In this document: piece by piece, positions 1 through 6,232 of the stretch | How the letters are laid out: each line of letters begins with the position of its first letter | Numbering within the stretch: position 1 is the first letter of the stretch | Assembly (NCBI GenBank): GCA_015066165.1 | Contig: SVOX01000064.1 | Coordinates: 1 to 8,329, forward strand | Source: Oscillospiraceae bacterium | GTDB lineage: Bacteria; Bacillota; Clostridia; Oscillospirales; Acutalibacteraceae | Direction of reading: 5' to 3' | Length of the DNA: 8,329 nt | Position numbers and translations under genes: made by a program | The notes under the pieces: model-generated | What the model saw: only the letters and a program-made list of their open reading frames with translations | Told to the model about the DNA's origin: nothing | The model's database searches: none

Positions 1-126
1 TGTGAAACCTTGGGGAACAGGAAGACCGATTTTGGTCATTTCTGCAAGGTTAGCACCCTTACCGCCGAGAAGTTCACGCATAGAAGCGTCGCCTTCAGAG
101 AAAAGGTAAACATACTTGTGACTCAT
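1..126 (-). CDS. ppdK: Pyruvate, phosphate dikinase, N-terminal fragment (runs off the left edge)
   Basis: The reverse strand from 126 reads MSHKYVYLFSEG and continues to LLGGKGANLAEM and GLPVPQGFT. This is the highly characteristic start of pyruvate, phosphate dikinase: the beginning of the ATP-grasp nucleotide-binding domain, whose GGKGANL loop is conserved. The enzyme reversibly converts pyruvate, ATP and phosphate to PEP, AMP and PPi in the cytoplasm. Only 42 codons are present, of roughly 870-880 in the full family, so the phosphohistidine and TIM-barrel PEP domains lie outside the window. The ATG at 126 is preceded by a strong AGGAGG site (minus strand, about 138-143). The gene is divergent from the membrane-protein/peptidase operon. 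Malic enzyme and a malate/lactate dehydrogenase 4-5 kb away work at the same metabolic node. Identity is recognised from the sequence; nothing is broken in the visible part. Confidence 0.93.
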   Translation of the reverse strand, partial: MSHKYVYLFSEGDASMRELLGGKGANLAEMTKIGLPVPQGFT

Positions 127-180
127 TATGAATCAACCTCCTAAATTTTTATGGGGCTTTGCCCAACTTTAACAATTTTG

Positions 181-221
181 TTTTGATACCCTATTAAGAT
201 ATCCAAGTAATTATATCAAAA
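181..221. repeat. 8-bp inverted repeat overlapping the ppdK promoter
   Basis: TTTTGATA at 181-188 and TATCAAAA at 214-221 are perfect inverted copies separated by 25 bp. The right arm overlaps the ppdK -10 element and the left arm lies just downstream of the predicted start. It could be a two-half-site operator or a leader stem. In AT-rich DNA an 8-bp repeat can also arise by chance. Confidence 0.3.
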
Positions 222-238
222 ATTTGAAAAAAAATAAA
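210..238 (-). promoter_or_regulatory. Candidate extended -10 promoter for ppdK
   Basis: On the minus strand a perfect extended -10, TGaTATAAT, has its TATAAT at 215-210. The -35 at the 17-bp spacing is poor (TTTATT, 238-233), as is common for extended -10 promoters. Transcription would start near 203, giving an mRNA leader of roughly 75 nt before the ppdK ATG at 126. Confidence 0.55.
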
Positions 239-337
239 GGGTTTTTTCACAAATTTTGTATTTTTGGTAAAAAGTTAAGAAATTTTGGAAAATTAATGTT
301 AATATTTGTTATTTTATATAATTTACAATATTAAATC

Positions 338-366
338 TTGCCTTAAAAACGGATATGTGTTAAAAT
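338..366 (+). promoter_or_regulatory. Candidate promoter for the DUF5058/membrane/M20 operon
   Basis: TTGCCT (338-343) is followed by a 17-bp spacer and TAAAAT (361-366), with an extended -10 TG at 358-359. Transcription would start near 373, leaving about 32 nt before the ATG at 405. A perfect TATAAT also occurs at 317-322 but has no convincing -35 at the right distance, so it is the weaker alternative. Confidence 0.45.
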
Positions 367-404
367 TTTATAGTATAAAACATATAAAAGAAAGGAATTT
401 TAAG

Positions 405-1139
405 ATGACGTTTAGCGTAAATCATCCAATTATTTTTACAATGGTTGCGGTGCTTATTATGATAGTACTTGCTCAATCGGTTTATTTTTTGGTACGTGCA
501 TATCGCAGAGCATTGGAAATTGGAATGGAAAAATCACGGCTTAAAAAAGTAATAATTTCTTCGGCGCTTTTCACAATTGCACCGGCAATATCAATTCTTG
601 TGGGTGTGGTAGCACTTTCAAAATCATTGGGACTGCCGTTGCCTTGGTTACGTTTATCAATAATTGGTTCTCTTTCATATGAAACAATTGCTGCGGGTAA
701 CACTTTAAACGAACTTGGTATAGAAATGGGCAAACAAATAAGTTCGGCTTCGGCTTTTGTTACTGTGGCTTGGGTTATGACGTTGGGTATTATTATTGGG
801 CTGTTTTTAACACCTCTTTTGGCTAAAAAAATTCAAAAGGGTATGAAAAAAATCGAAAATATGGATAAAAAGTGGAGTGAAATATTCACAAATGCTATGT
901 TTCTTGGTATGATTTCGGCCTTTTTGGGATATGTATTTTGGGATTTTTCAAGCGTATTTTCGGGCAAGACTTCAGCACTGATACCTGTTCTTGTAATGGC
1001 GGTTTCTGCTGTTATTATGCTGATTTGCGGATTGTGTTCCAAAGTGTTTAAAATTAGATGGATAACCGATTACGCATTACCTATAAGTCTTATAGGCGGT
1101 ATGGCGGCGGCTATTCCGATTACAAACTGGTTAGGATAG
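405..1139 (+). CDS. DUF5058-like polytopic membrane protein
   Basis: The predicted protein has 244 residues and is very hydrophobic. About six membrane segments are visible, near residues 9-29, 50-71, 115-140, 158-180, 186-210 and 220-242, with a basic loop (AKKIQKGMKK) after the third. A conserved-looking small and polar stretch, IGSLSYETIAAGNTLNELG (about 87-105), sits between segments two and three and could line a substrate path. Overall size and pattern recall the DUF5058 family of uncharacterised bacterial membrane proteins; this match is from memory. The ATG at 405 is chosen because AAAGGA lies about 8 nt upstream. The frame stays open to an ATG at 306, but that extension has no ribosome site and would run through the likely promoter. 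It is the first gene of a tight unit with another membrane protein and an M20 peptidase, suggesting a transport role, perhaps as one half of a heteromeric carrier. The substrate is unknown. Confidence 0.8.
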   Translation: MTFSVNHPIIFTMVAVLIMIVLAQSVYFLVRAYRRALEIGMEKSRLKKVIISSALFTIAPAISILVGVVALSKSLGLPLPWLRLSIIGSLSYETIAAGNTLNELGIEMGKQISSASAFVTVAWVMTLGIIIGLFLTPLLAKKIQKGMKKIENMDKKWSEIFTNAMFLGMISAFLGYVFWDFSSVFSGKTSALIPVLVMAVSAVIMLICGLCSKVFKIRWITDYALPISLIGGMAAAIPITNWLG

Positions 1140-1152
1140 GGGGTTGGCTTAA

Positions 1153-1821
1153 ATGAAAAAAGATATGACATATCTTGAGAGTGTTCACCGTGACGGTCGC
1201 ATTTGGGGATACACATTATTTATACTTGTTCTGGCTTTTCCGTTAGCGCTTTGTCTTATTTTTGGTGCTGTGCCTGAGTGGTCGGCTATGGCACGTGCCA
1301 TGCTTTCTGTTTTACCTATGTATTGGGCTGTTGGTATTATTGAAATATTTACTTATATCCCAATGCTTGGCGCAGGGGGTTCATACCTTTCTTTTGTTAC
1401 GGGAAATATTTCAAATTTAAAACTTCCTTGTGCGCTTGATGCTATGGAAAAGGCAAACGTAAAAGCCAATTCTGAAGAAGGCGAAATTATTTCAACAATT
1501 GCTATTGCGGTTTCCAGCATTGTAACCACTTTTATTATTGTTGTGGGTGTAATTTTAATAAAGATTTCAAATGTTGGCACATTGCTTGAATCTCCCGTTT
1601 TAAAACCTGCTTTTGACCAACTTTTACCCGCACTTTTCGGCGGTTTGGCGGTTGTCTTTGTTTCAAAGAATTTCAAACTTGCAATAGCACCAATGATTTT
1701 GATGTTGGCTTTGTTTATATTTACTCCGCTCACAAGCGGCGAAGTTGGAATAATGGCTCCTGTCGGAGTGTTGTTCACATTGGGAATTGCAAGGATTTTA
1801 TATAAAAAAGGTGTTATTTAA
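1153..1821 (+). CDS. Polytopic membrane protein, probable partner of the upstream membrane protein
   Basis: A 222-residue integral membrane protein with roughly five to six hydrophobic segments, near residues 16-38, 46-70, 112-138, 153-170, 174-192 and 200-217. A polar loop (about 75-110) includes GAGGSYLSF and NISNLKLPCALDAMEKANV and may be functionally important. No nucleotide-binding or enzymatic motif is visible. The start at 1153 follows a G-rich ribosome site (about 1137-1143) that overlaps the end of the upstream gene. The stop overlaps the M20 start by one base (TAATG at 1819-1823), so translation is probably coupled. I do not recognise a named family with confidence. Two unequal membrane proteins followed directly by a hydrolase suggest a two-subunit permease whose substrate the hydrolase cleaves. 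That is inference from context. Confidence 0.78.
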   Translation: MKKDMTYLESVHRDGRIWGYTLFILVLAFPLALCLIFGAVPEWSAMARAMLSVLPMYWAVGIIEIFTYIPMLGAGGSYLSFVTGNISNLKLPCALDAMEKANVKANSEEGEIISTIAIAVSSIVTTFIIVVGVILIKISNVGTLLESPVLKPAFDQLLPALFGGLAVVFVSKNFKLAIAPMILMLALFIFTPLTSGEVGIMAPVGVLFTLGIARILYKKGVI

Positions 1822-3254
1822 TGGTAGGAATTATAATTGCTGTATTGGTGGTTCTGTTTTTTGGCTTTTTGTGTTTGAATGCGCTTAATTTCAAGCCAAA
1901 AGAAGACGTAAATATTATTGAAGAAGATATTGAATTCGATAAAGAAAAAGCAACTAAAAATTTGCAAGAATTAGTAAAATATAAAACAGTATCGTATCAA
2001 GATTCTTCTATGGAAGATGAAAAAGAATTTACAAAACTTGTAAAAGCGTTGCCAAAACTTTATCCAAAAGTTTTTAAAACTTGTACTTTAAAACTTTCAA
2101 AAGAACGCGGACTCTTATTTTTATGGGAAGGTAAAAGCCACGACGCACCATCGGTTATGATGGCTCATTATGATGTTGTGCCCGTAAATGAGAACGGTTG
2201 GGAAAGAGACCCCTTTGGAGCCGAACTTGTAGATGGTGTTGTTTGGGGTAGAGGTACGCTTGATACAAAGGCGACAATGAACGGTATTTTATCGGCTGCG
2301 GAAGCGCTTATAAAAGACGGATTTATCCCCGAAAATGACATATACTTTGCCTTTTCCGGCAACGAAGAAATCAACGGTCTTGGCGCACCCGCAATTGTTG
2401 ACTATTTTGAGGAAAATAAAATTGAATTAGCACTCGTACTCGACGAAGGCGGGGCGGTGGTTGAAGGTGTTTTTCCGGGTGTAAAAGAACGTTGCGGTCT
2501 TATTGGAATTGCTGAAAAGGGAATGCTTAACGTTGAGTATAAAGCAAAAACTGCGGGCGGTCATGCTTCGGCGCCAAAACCAAATTCACCCATACCTTCT
2601 TTGGCAGAGGTATGTTGCCGTATTGAAGAAAATCCTTTTAAAATGCATATAACACCGCCTGTAAGCAAAATGTTTGACACTTTAGGACGTCATTCTTCAT
2701 TTTTATATAAACTTATTTTTTCAAATCTTTGGTTTTTTGCACCTGTGCTTAATATGATTTGCAAAATACAAGGCGGAGAACTCAATGCGCTTATGCGAAC
2801 AACCGTTGCTTTTACTAAAGCACAGGGAAGTGACGCATTTAACGTTATTCCACCCGAGGCAACTCTTTGTTCAAACATTCGTTTAAACCCCGCTGATACA
2901 ATGGACAGTGCGTTGGAATATTTAAAGAAGATTGCCGATAATGAAAATATTGAAATTACTGCACTTGGCGGAATGAACCCAAGCCGAATTTCTCAAACCG
3001 ATTGTGAAGCGTTTGATAAAGTTGCAATGGCGGTGGCTTCTACTTGGCAAGGCACACTTGTTTCACCGTATCTTATGGTGCAATGTTCAGATAGCCGTCA
3101 TTACGGTAGAATTTCTGATAAAGTTTACCGTTTTTCAGCAATGGAACTTTCTACCGAAGAACGAGCCACTATTCACGGTAATAACGAGCGTATTCCGGTT
3201 GAAACCATTCATAAAGCGGTTGAGTTTTTTATAAGACTGATGAAACAGTGCTAA
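1821..3254 (+). CDS. M20 family metallopeptidase with N-terminal membrane anchor (CPS1/PM20D1-like)
   Basis: The 477-residue protein begins with a hydrophobic segment (residues 3-22), most likely an uncleaved membrane anchor. An M20 zinc hydrolase follows with all expected ligands: H116 and D118 in AHYDVVPV, bridging D148 in WGRGTLDTK, catalytic base E182 and ligand E183 in SGNEEINGLGA, D208 in LVLDEGG, and H452 in TIHGNNER. The GGHASAP motif marks the inserted lid/dimerisation domain. The length and the HYDVVPV...WGRG pattern fit the carboxypeptidase S/PM20D1 branch better than short DapE or PepT enzymes. Members of this branch cleave dipeptides, C-terminal residues or N-acyl amino acids, so the exact substrate here is open. 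The ATG overlaps the preceding stop and has AAGGTG upstream. If the anchor follows the positive-inside rule the orientation is ambiguous, so cytosolic or extracytoplasmic placement is unresolved. An intact active site argues for a functional enzyme. Confidence 0.88.
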   Translation: MVGIIIAVLVVLFFGFLCLNALNFKPKEDVNIIEEDIEFDKEKATKNLQELVKYKTVSYQDSSMEDEKEFTKLVKALPKLYPKVFKTCTLKLSKERGLLFLWEGKSHDAPSVMMAHYDVVPVNENGWERDPFGAELVDGVVWGRGTLDTKATMNGILSAAEALIKDGFIPENDIYFAFSGNEEINGLGAPAIVDYFEENKIELALVLDEGGAVVEGVFPGVKERCGLIGIAEKGMLNVEYKAKTAGGHASAPKPNSPIPSLAEVCCRIEENPFKMHITPPVSKMFDTLGRHSSFLYKLIFSNLWFFAPVLNMICKIQGGELNALMRTTVAFTKAQGSDAFNVIPPEATLCSNIRLNPADTMDSALEYLKKIADNENIEITALGGMNPSRISQTDCEAFDKVAMAVASTWQGTLVSPYLMVQCSDSRHYGRISDKVYRFSAMELSTEERATIHGNNERIPVETIHKAVEFFIRLMKQC

Positions 3255-3261
3255 TTTTCGG

Positions 3262-3290
3262 TTGACAAGTAAAATTTTGTTTGTTATAAT
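3262..3290 (+). promoter_or_regulatory. Perfect-consensus sigma-A promoter upstream of glpP
   Basis: TTGACA (3262-3267), an exact 17-bp spacer, and TATAAT (3285-3290) match the housekeeping consensus at every position. Transcription should start near 3296-3298, only about 10 bp after the M20 stop region. Such a strong promoter followed at once by a terminator-like hairpin fits control by antitermination rather than by initiation. Confidence 0.88.
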
Positions 3291-3308
3291 ATTAGTAGAG
3301 ATTTAGAG

Positions 3309-3357
3309 AATAGCAAAAGAATGGAGGAAAGCGTTCTTTTGCTATTTTTGTTTTTTT
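3309..3357 (+). terminator. Leader terminator/attenuator hairpin of the glpP operon, also able to end the upstream operon
   Basis: AATAGCAAAAGAA (3309-3321) and TTCTTTTGCTATT (3334-3346) form a perfect 13-bp stem with a 12-nt purine-rich loop containing GGAGG. A U-rich tract (3345-3357, twelve T in thirteen bases) follows. The stem has only three G-C pairs, so it is not thermodynamically strong, but its shape is that of an intrinsic terminator. It begins about 12 nt after the predicted transcription start and ends just before the ribosome site of glpP. GlpP proteins of Bacillus act on a leader terminator in glpD mRNA, so this hairpin is the obvious candidate target here. It is also the only terminator visible for the upstream three-gene unit. 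Confidence 0.75.
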
Positions 3358-3365
3358 GGGGTGAT
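3358..3365 (+). promoter_or_regulatory. Ribosome binding site that selects the TTG start of glpP
   Basis: GGGGTGAT matches most of the extended anti-16S complement AGGAGGTGAT and lies 4 nt before TTG at 3370. The in-frame GTG at 3361 lies inside this site and has no site of its own, so TTG is the better start. Confidence 0.65.
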
Positions 3366-3369
3366 AATT

Positions 3370-3927
3370 TTGACAAACTCTATTAAATCTTGCCTTGAAG
3401 AATTTCCGGTAATTTCGGCGGTGAGAGAGCGTTTTTTTGAAAAAGCGCTAAAATCTCCGTCAAAAGTAATTTTTTTACTTGGCTGCGATATTTCAACCGT
3501 TGGTGAAAAAATTAAAATTGCAAAGCAATGCGGTAAATTTATTCTTGTGCATATCGATTTATCCGACGGAATAGGCAAAGATAAAAGCGGAATTAAATTT
3601 TTGGCAAATCTTGGGGTTGACGGTATAATCAGTACAAAAAGCAACCTTATAAGAGCCGCTAAAGATTTATCACTTGTGACAGTTCAGCGTTTTTTTGCTT
3701 ACGATTCTCACGGTATTGAGGGTATAGAAGACGTGCTTTCAATGACAAAGCCCGATTTTGTTGAAATTATGCCCGGAGTTATTGATAAAATAACTCAAAA
3801 ATTTTCGGCTTGTCAAATACCGTTGATATGTGGCGGGCTTATTGAAACTAAACAAGAAGTAACAAACGCATTGTCAACAGGTGCATTTGCTGTATCAACA
3901 GGCAAAGAAGAACTTTGGTATATTTAA
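3370..3927 (+). CDS. glpP: Glycerol-3-phosphate-responsive antiterminator, GlpP family
   Basis: The 185-residue protein is close to the usual length of GlpP (about 190). Family landmarks appear in order: FPVISAV near the N-terminus, VIFLLGCDI, ILVHIDLSDGIG, GVDGIISTK, TVQRFFAYDS, VEIMPGVIDKI, PLICGGLIETK and a final AVSTGKEELWYI. Together they describe the compact TIM-barrel-like GlpP fold. In Bacillus subtilis GlpP, bound to glycerol-3-phosphate, binds leader mRNA and prevents termination upstream of glycerol genes. Here the gene sits just downstream of a terminator hairpin in its own leader, which suggests autoregulation, and it leads an operon of C3/C4-acid enzymes rather than glpF, glpK or glpD. 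The start is taken as TTG at 3370 on the ribosome-site argument; GTG at 3361 would add three residues. Family assignment is confident; the ligand in this organism is inferred. Confidence 0.9.
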   Translation: MTNSIKSCLEEFPVISAVRERFFEKALKSPSKVIFLLGCDISTVGEKIKIAKQCGKFILVHIDLSDGIGKDKSGIKFLANLGVDGIISTKSNLIRAAKDLSLVTVQRFFAYDSHGIEGIEDVLSMTKPDFVEIMPGVIDKITQKFSACQIPLICGGLIETKQEVTNALSTGAFAVSTGKEELWYI

Positions 3928-3943
3928 TTTGGAGGAAATAAAA

Positions 3944-5056
3944 ATGGCAAAAACAAACATTGTAGATTGGAAAACTATAACCGATTTTGTGGTTGATTCT
4001 TTCGTGGGTTACGGAATACCGAGAAAAGACGCTGAAATTTGTGCAGACGTCCTTTTGGAATCGGATAAACGTGGCATTGAATCACACGGTGTAAACCGCT
4101 TTAAGCCAATATATCTTGACAGAATTAAAGCAGGTATTCAAAATGCGGTTACAAACCTTGAAATTGTAAAAGAAACCGAAACTACCGCTGTTATCGACGG
4201 TCATAACGGTATGGGTCAGGTTATTGGTCATACTGCTATGACAATGGCTATTGAAAAGGCGAAAAAATACGGTATGGGTATGGTTGTTGTTCGTAATTCC
4301 TGTCACTACGGTATTGCAGGTTACTATACAACAATGGCTACTAAAGCCGGTTGTATTGGTATGACCGGTACTAACGCACGTCCTTCAGTTGCTCCTACAC
4401 ACGGTGTTGAAGGTATGTTTGGTACAAACCCATTTACTATTGGTGTTCCTACCGATGAAGCGTTCGACTTTAACTTTGACTGTGCTACTTCTATTACCCA
4501 AAACGGTAAAGTAGAATATTACGAAAGAATTGGTGAAGAAGTTCATCCCGGCACTATTATTGATACAAACGGTAATGCAGTTGAAGGTGATGCAGGTGCG
4601 GCATTAAGACAAATTCGTGGCGGCACAGCAGCACTTACAACACTTGGCGGTATTGGTGAAGACCTTGCCGGTTATAAGGGTTACGGTTTTGCTTTGGCAG
4701 TTGAATTTTTCTCTTCAATTTTGCAAGACGGTGCTTACGGTAAAGACCTTGACGGTAAAGATGAAAACGGCAATATTCGCCCTTATCATTTGGGACATTG
4801 GTTTATTGCTATTGATACTAATCATTTCTTGGGTGAAGATATTGCACGTAAAAAAGCAGGGGATATTTGTCGCAGTATGCGTGACAGTAAAAAAGCCCCC
4901 GGTGCTGAACGTATCTATACCGCAGGTGAAAAGGAATATGAAATTGGTATCGCCAGGGAGAGCGGTGTGCCGATAAATGAATCTGTACAAAAAGAAATTA
5001 TCCAAATTCGTGACGAATTAGGGTTAACACAATATAAATTTCCTTGGGAGGACTAA
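3944..5056 (+). CDS. Ldh family oxidoreductase (LDH2/MDH2 type malate/L-lactate dehydrogenase)
   Basis: The 370-residue protein belongs to the type 2 malate/L-lactate dehydrogenase family, which is unrelated in fold to classical Rossmann LDH/MDH. Visible landmarks are S47-H48-G49 with the probable catalytic histidine, R52 in HGVNRF, the NGMGQVIG segment (about 88-95), NSCHYGIAGYY (about 118-128), TNARPSVAPTHG, and GTNPFTIGVP followed by the DCATS motif of nicotinamide-cofactor binding. The C-terminal GYKGYGFALAVEFFSSIL segment is also typical. Members oxidise or reduce 2-hydroxy acids (malate, lactate, sulfolactate, ureidoglycolate and others) with NAD(P), so the substrate cannot be fixed by sequence. 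A malic enzyme 3 bp downstream favours malate or lactate. The ATG at 3944 follows a clean GGAGG at 3931-3935; the open frame extends upstream into glpP, but that start has no support. Length is normal and no motif is damaged. Confidence 0.92.
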   Translation: MAKTNIVDWKTITDFVVDSFVGYGIPRKDAEICADVLLESDKRGIESHGVNRFKPIYLDRIKAGIQNAVTNLEIVKETETTAVIDGHNGMGQVIGHTAMTMAIEKAKKYGMGMVVVRNSCHYGIAGYYTTMATKAGCIGMTGTNARPSVAPTHGVEGMFGTNPFTIGVPTDEAFDFNFDCATSITQNGKVEYYERIGEEVHPGTIIDTNGNAVEGDAGAALRQIRGGTAALTTLGGIGEDLAGYKGYGFALAVEFFSSILQDGAYGKDLDGKDENGNIRPYHLGHWFIAIDTNHFLGEDIARKKAGDICRSMRDSKKAPGAERIYTAGEKEYEIGIARESGVPINESVQKEIIQIRDELGLTQYKFPWED

Positions 5057-5059
5057 TTA

Positions 5060-6232
5060 ATGGATATCAGACAAGAATCTTTAAAAAAGCATTATGAATG
5101 GGGAGGCAAAATTGAGGTTATTTCACGTGCTCCCATAAACACTCGTGAAGATTTGTCTTTGGCATATACCCCCGGTGTTGCTGAACCGTGTTTGGAAATT
5201 AATAAAGACATTAACAAATCTTATGAACTCACACGCCGTTCAAATTTGGTGGCAGTTGTGACCGACGGTACTGCAATTTTAGGTCTAGGGGACATTGGCC
5301 CTGAAGCAGGTATGCCTGTTATGGAAGGCAAGTGTGCTTTGTTTAAAGAGTTTGCCGATGTTGATGCTTTTCCGCTTTGTATTAAATCAAAAGACGTTGA
5401 TGAAATTGTTCGTACAATTTATTTACTTTCAGGCAGTTTTGGCGGAATAAATCTTGAAGATATTTCGGCTCCACGTTGTTTTGAAATTGAAAGAAAACTT
5501 AAAGAAATTTGCGATATTCCGATTTTCCACGACGACCAACACGGTACGGCAATTGTTGTGGCTGCCGCACTTATTAATGCTTTAAAACTTGTTAAAAAAC
5601 AAATTGGCGAAGTGAAAGTTGTAATCAACGGCGCAGGTTCGGCAGGTATTGCTATCGGTAAACACCTTATGAATATGGGCGTTAAAAATCTCACTTTCTG
5701 CGACCGTTTTGGTATCATTTGCGAAGGTGACTCAAATAACAACGTAGCCCAAGAAGAAATTGCAAAAGTTACTAACCTTGAACATAAAAAAGGTACTTTG
5801 GCTGACGCTCTTTGCGGTGCTGACGTGTTTATTGGCGTATCGGCTCCAAACCTTGTAAATGAAGAGATGGTAAAATCTATGGCAAAAGATGCCATAATGT
5901 TCCCGATGGCTAACCCCACGCCTGAAATTATGCCTGATATTGCAAAGAAAGCAGGCGCTCGTGTTGTTGGTACAGGACGTTCAGATTTTCCAAACCAAAT
6001 TAACAATGTTTTGGCTTTTCCGGGTATTTTCCGTGGTGCGCTTGACTGCAGAGCAAGTTGCATAAATGAAGAAATGAAGGTTGCAACTTCTTTTGCTTTG
6101 GCATCCCTTATTCCTGATGATGAAATAACAGAAGAAAACATCATTGCTACCGCACTTGATAAACGTGTGGCAGAGGTTGTAGCAAAAGCAGTTGTTAAAA
6201 CTGCAAAAGAAACAGGAGTAGCAAGAATTTAA
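5060..6232 (+). CDS. NAD(P)-dependent malic enzyme
   Basis: The 390-residue protein is a short-form prokaryotic malic enzyme, catalysing oxidative decarboxylation of malate to pyruvate and CO2 or the reverse. Motifs in order are LAYTPGVAEPC with Y36 as probable general acid, TDGTAILGLGDIGPEAGMPVMEGK with K91 as probable general base, the metal ligands E133-D134 and D158-D159 in FHDDQHGTA, the dinucleotide-binding loop GAGSAG (191-196), and MANPTPEI and GTGRSDFPNQINN near the C-terminal third. There is no C-terminal phosphotransacetylase-like extension of the kind found in large MaeB. The ATG at 5060 follows GGGAGGAC (5046-5053), which overlaps the end of the dehydrogenase gene. Its stop overlaps the next start by one base. 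Cofactor choice (NAD or NADP) is not settled from what I can see. Pairing with a malate/lactate dehydrogenase and the nearby PPDK points to control of the pyruvate-malate-PEP node. Confidence 0.93.
   Translation: MDIRQESLKKHYEWGGKIEVISRAPINTREDLSLAYTPGVAEPCLEINKDINKSYELTRRSNLVAVVTDGTAILGLGDIGPEAGMPVMEGKCALFKEFADVDAFPLCIKSKDVDEIVRTIYLLSGSFGGINLEDISAPRCFEIERKLKEICDIPIFHDDQHGTAIVVAAALINALKLVKKQIGEVKVVINGAGSAGIAIGKHLMNMGVKNLTFCDRFGIICEGDSNNNVAQEEIAKVTNLEHKKGTLADALCGADVFIGVSAPNLVNEEMVKSMAKDAIMFPMANPTPEIMPDIAKKAGARVVGTGRSDFPNQINNVLAFPGIFRGALDCRASCINEEMKVATSFALASLIPDDEITEENIIATALDKRVAEVVAKAVVKTAKETGVARI

Noticed and set aside
151..170. A small GGGC-AAA-GCCC hairpin in the ppdK leader (minus strand).
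   Set aside because: There are only four base pairs with a three-base loop and no U-tract following, so neither a terminator nor a known riboswitch shape can be supported.
306..404. N-terminal extension of the DUF5058-like protein starting at ATG 306.
   Set aside because: There is no ribosome site at 306, the stretch is AT-rich non-coding in character, and it contains the likely promoter (338-366). ATG 405 has a proper AAAGGA site.
3004..3234. A 76-codon plus-strand frame within the M20 gene.
   Set aside because: It overlaps, in another frame, the conserved C-terminal part of the M20 enzyme including H452, and has no start signals.
3321..3386. A 21-codon leader peptide (ATG at 3321) spanning the attenuator hairpin.
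   Set aside because: No ribosome site precedes the ATG, the ATG sits in the stem, and the encoded peptide has no run of regulatory codons. Leader-peptide attenuation is less likely than GlpP control.
5419..6144. A 241-codon open frame on the minus strand inside malic enzyme.
   Set aside because: It lies wholly antisense to a gene with every malic enzyme motif intact, and shows no ribosome site or recognisable family pattern. It is a codon-bias shadow.
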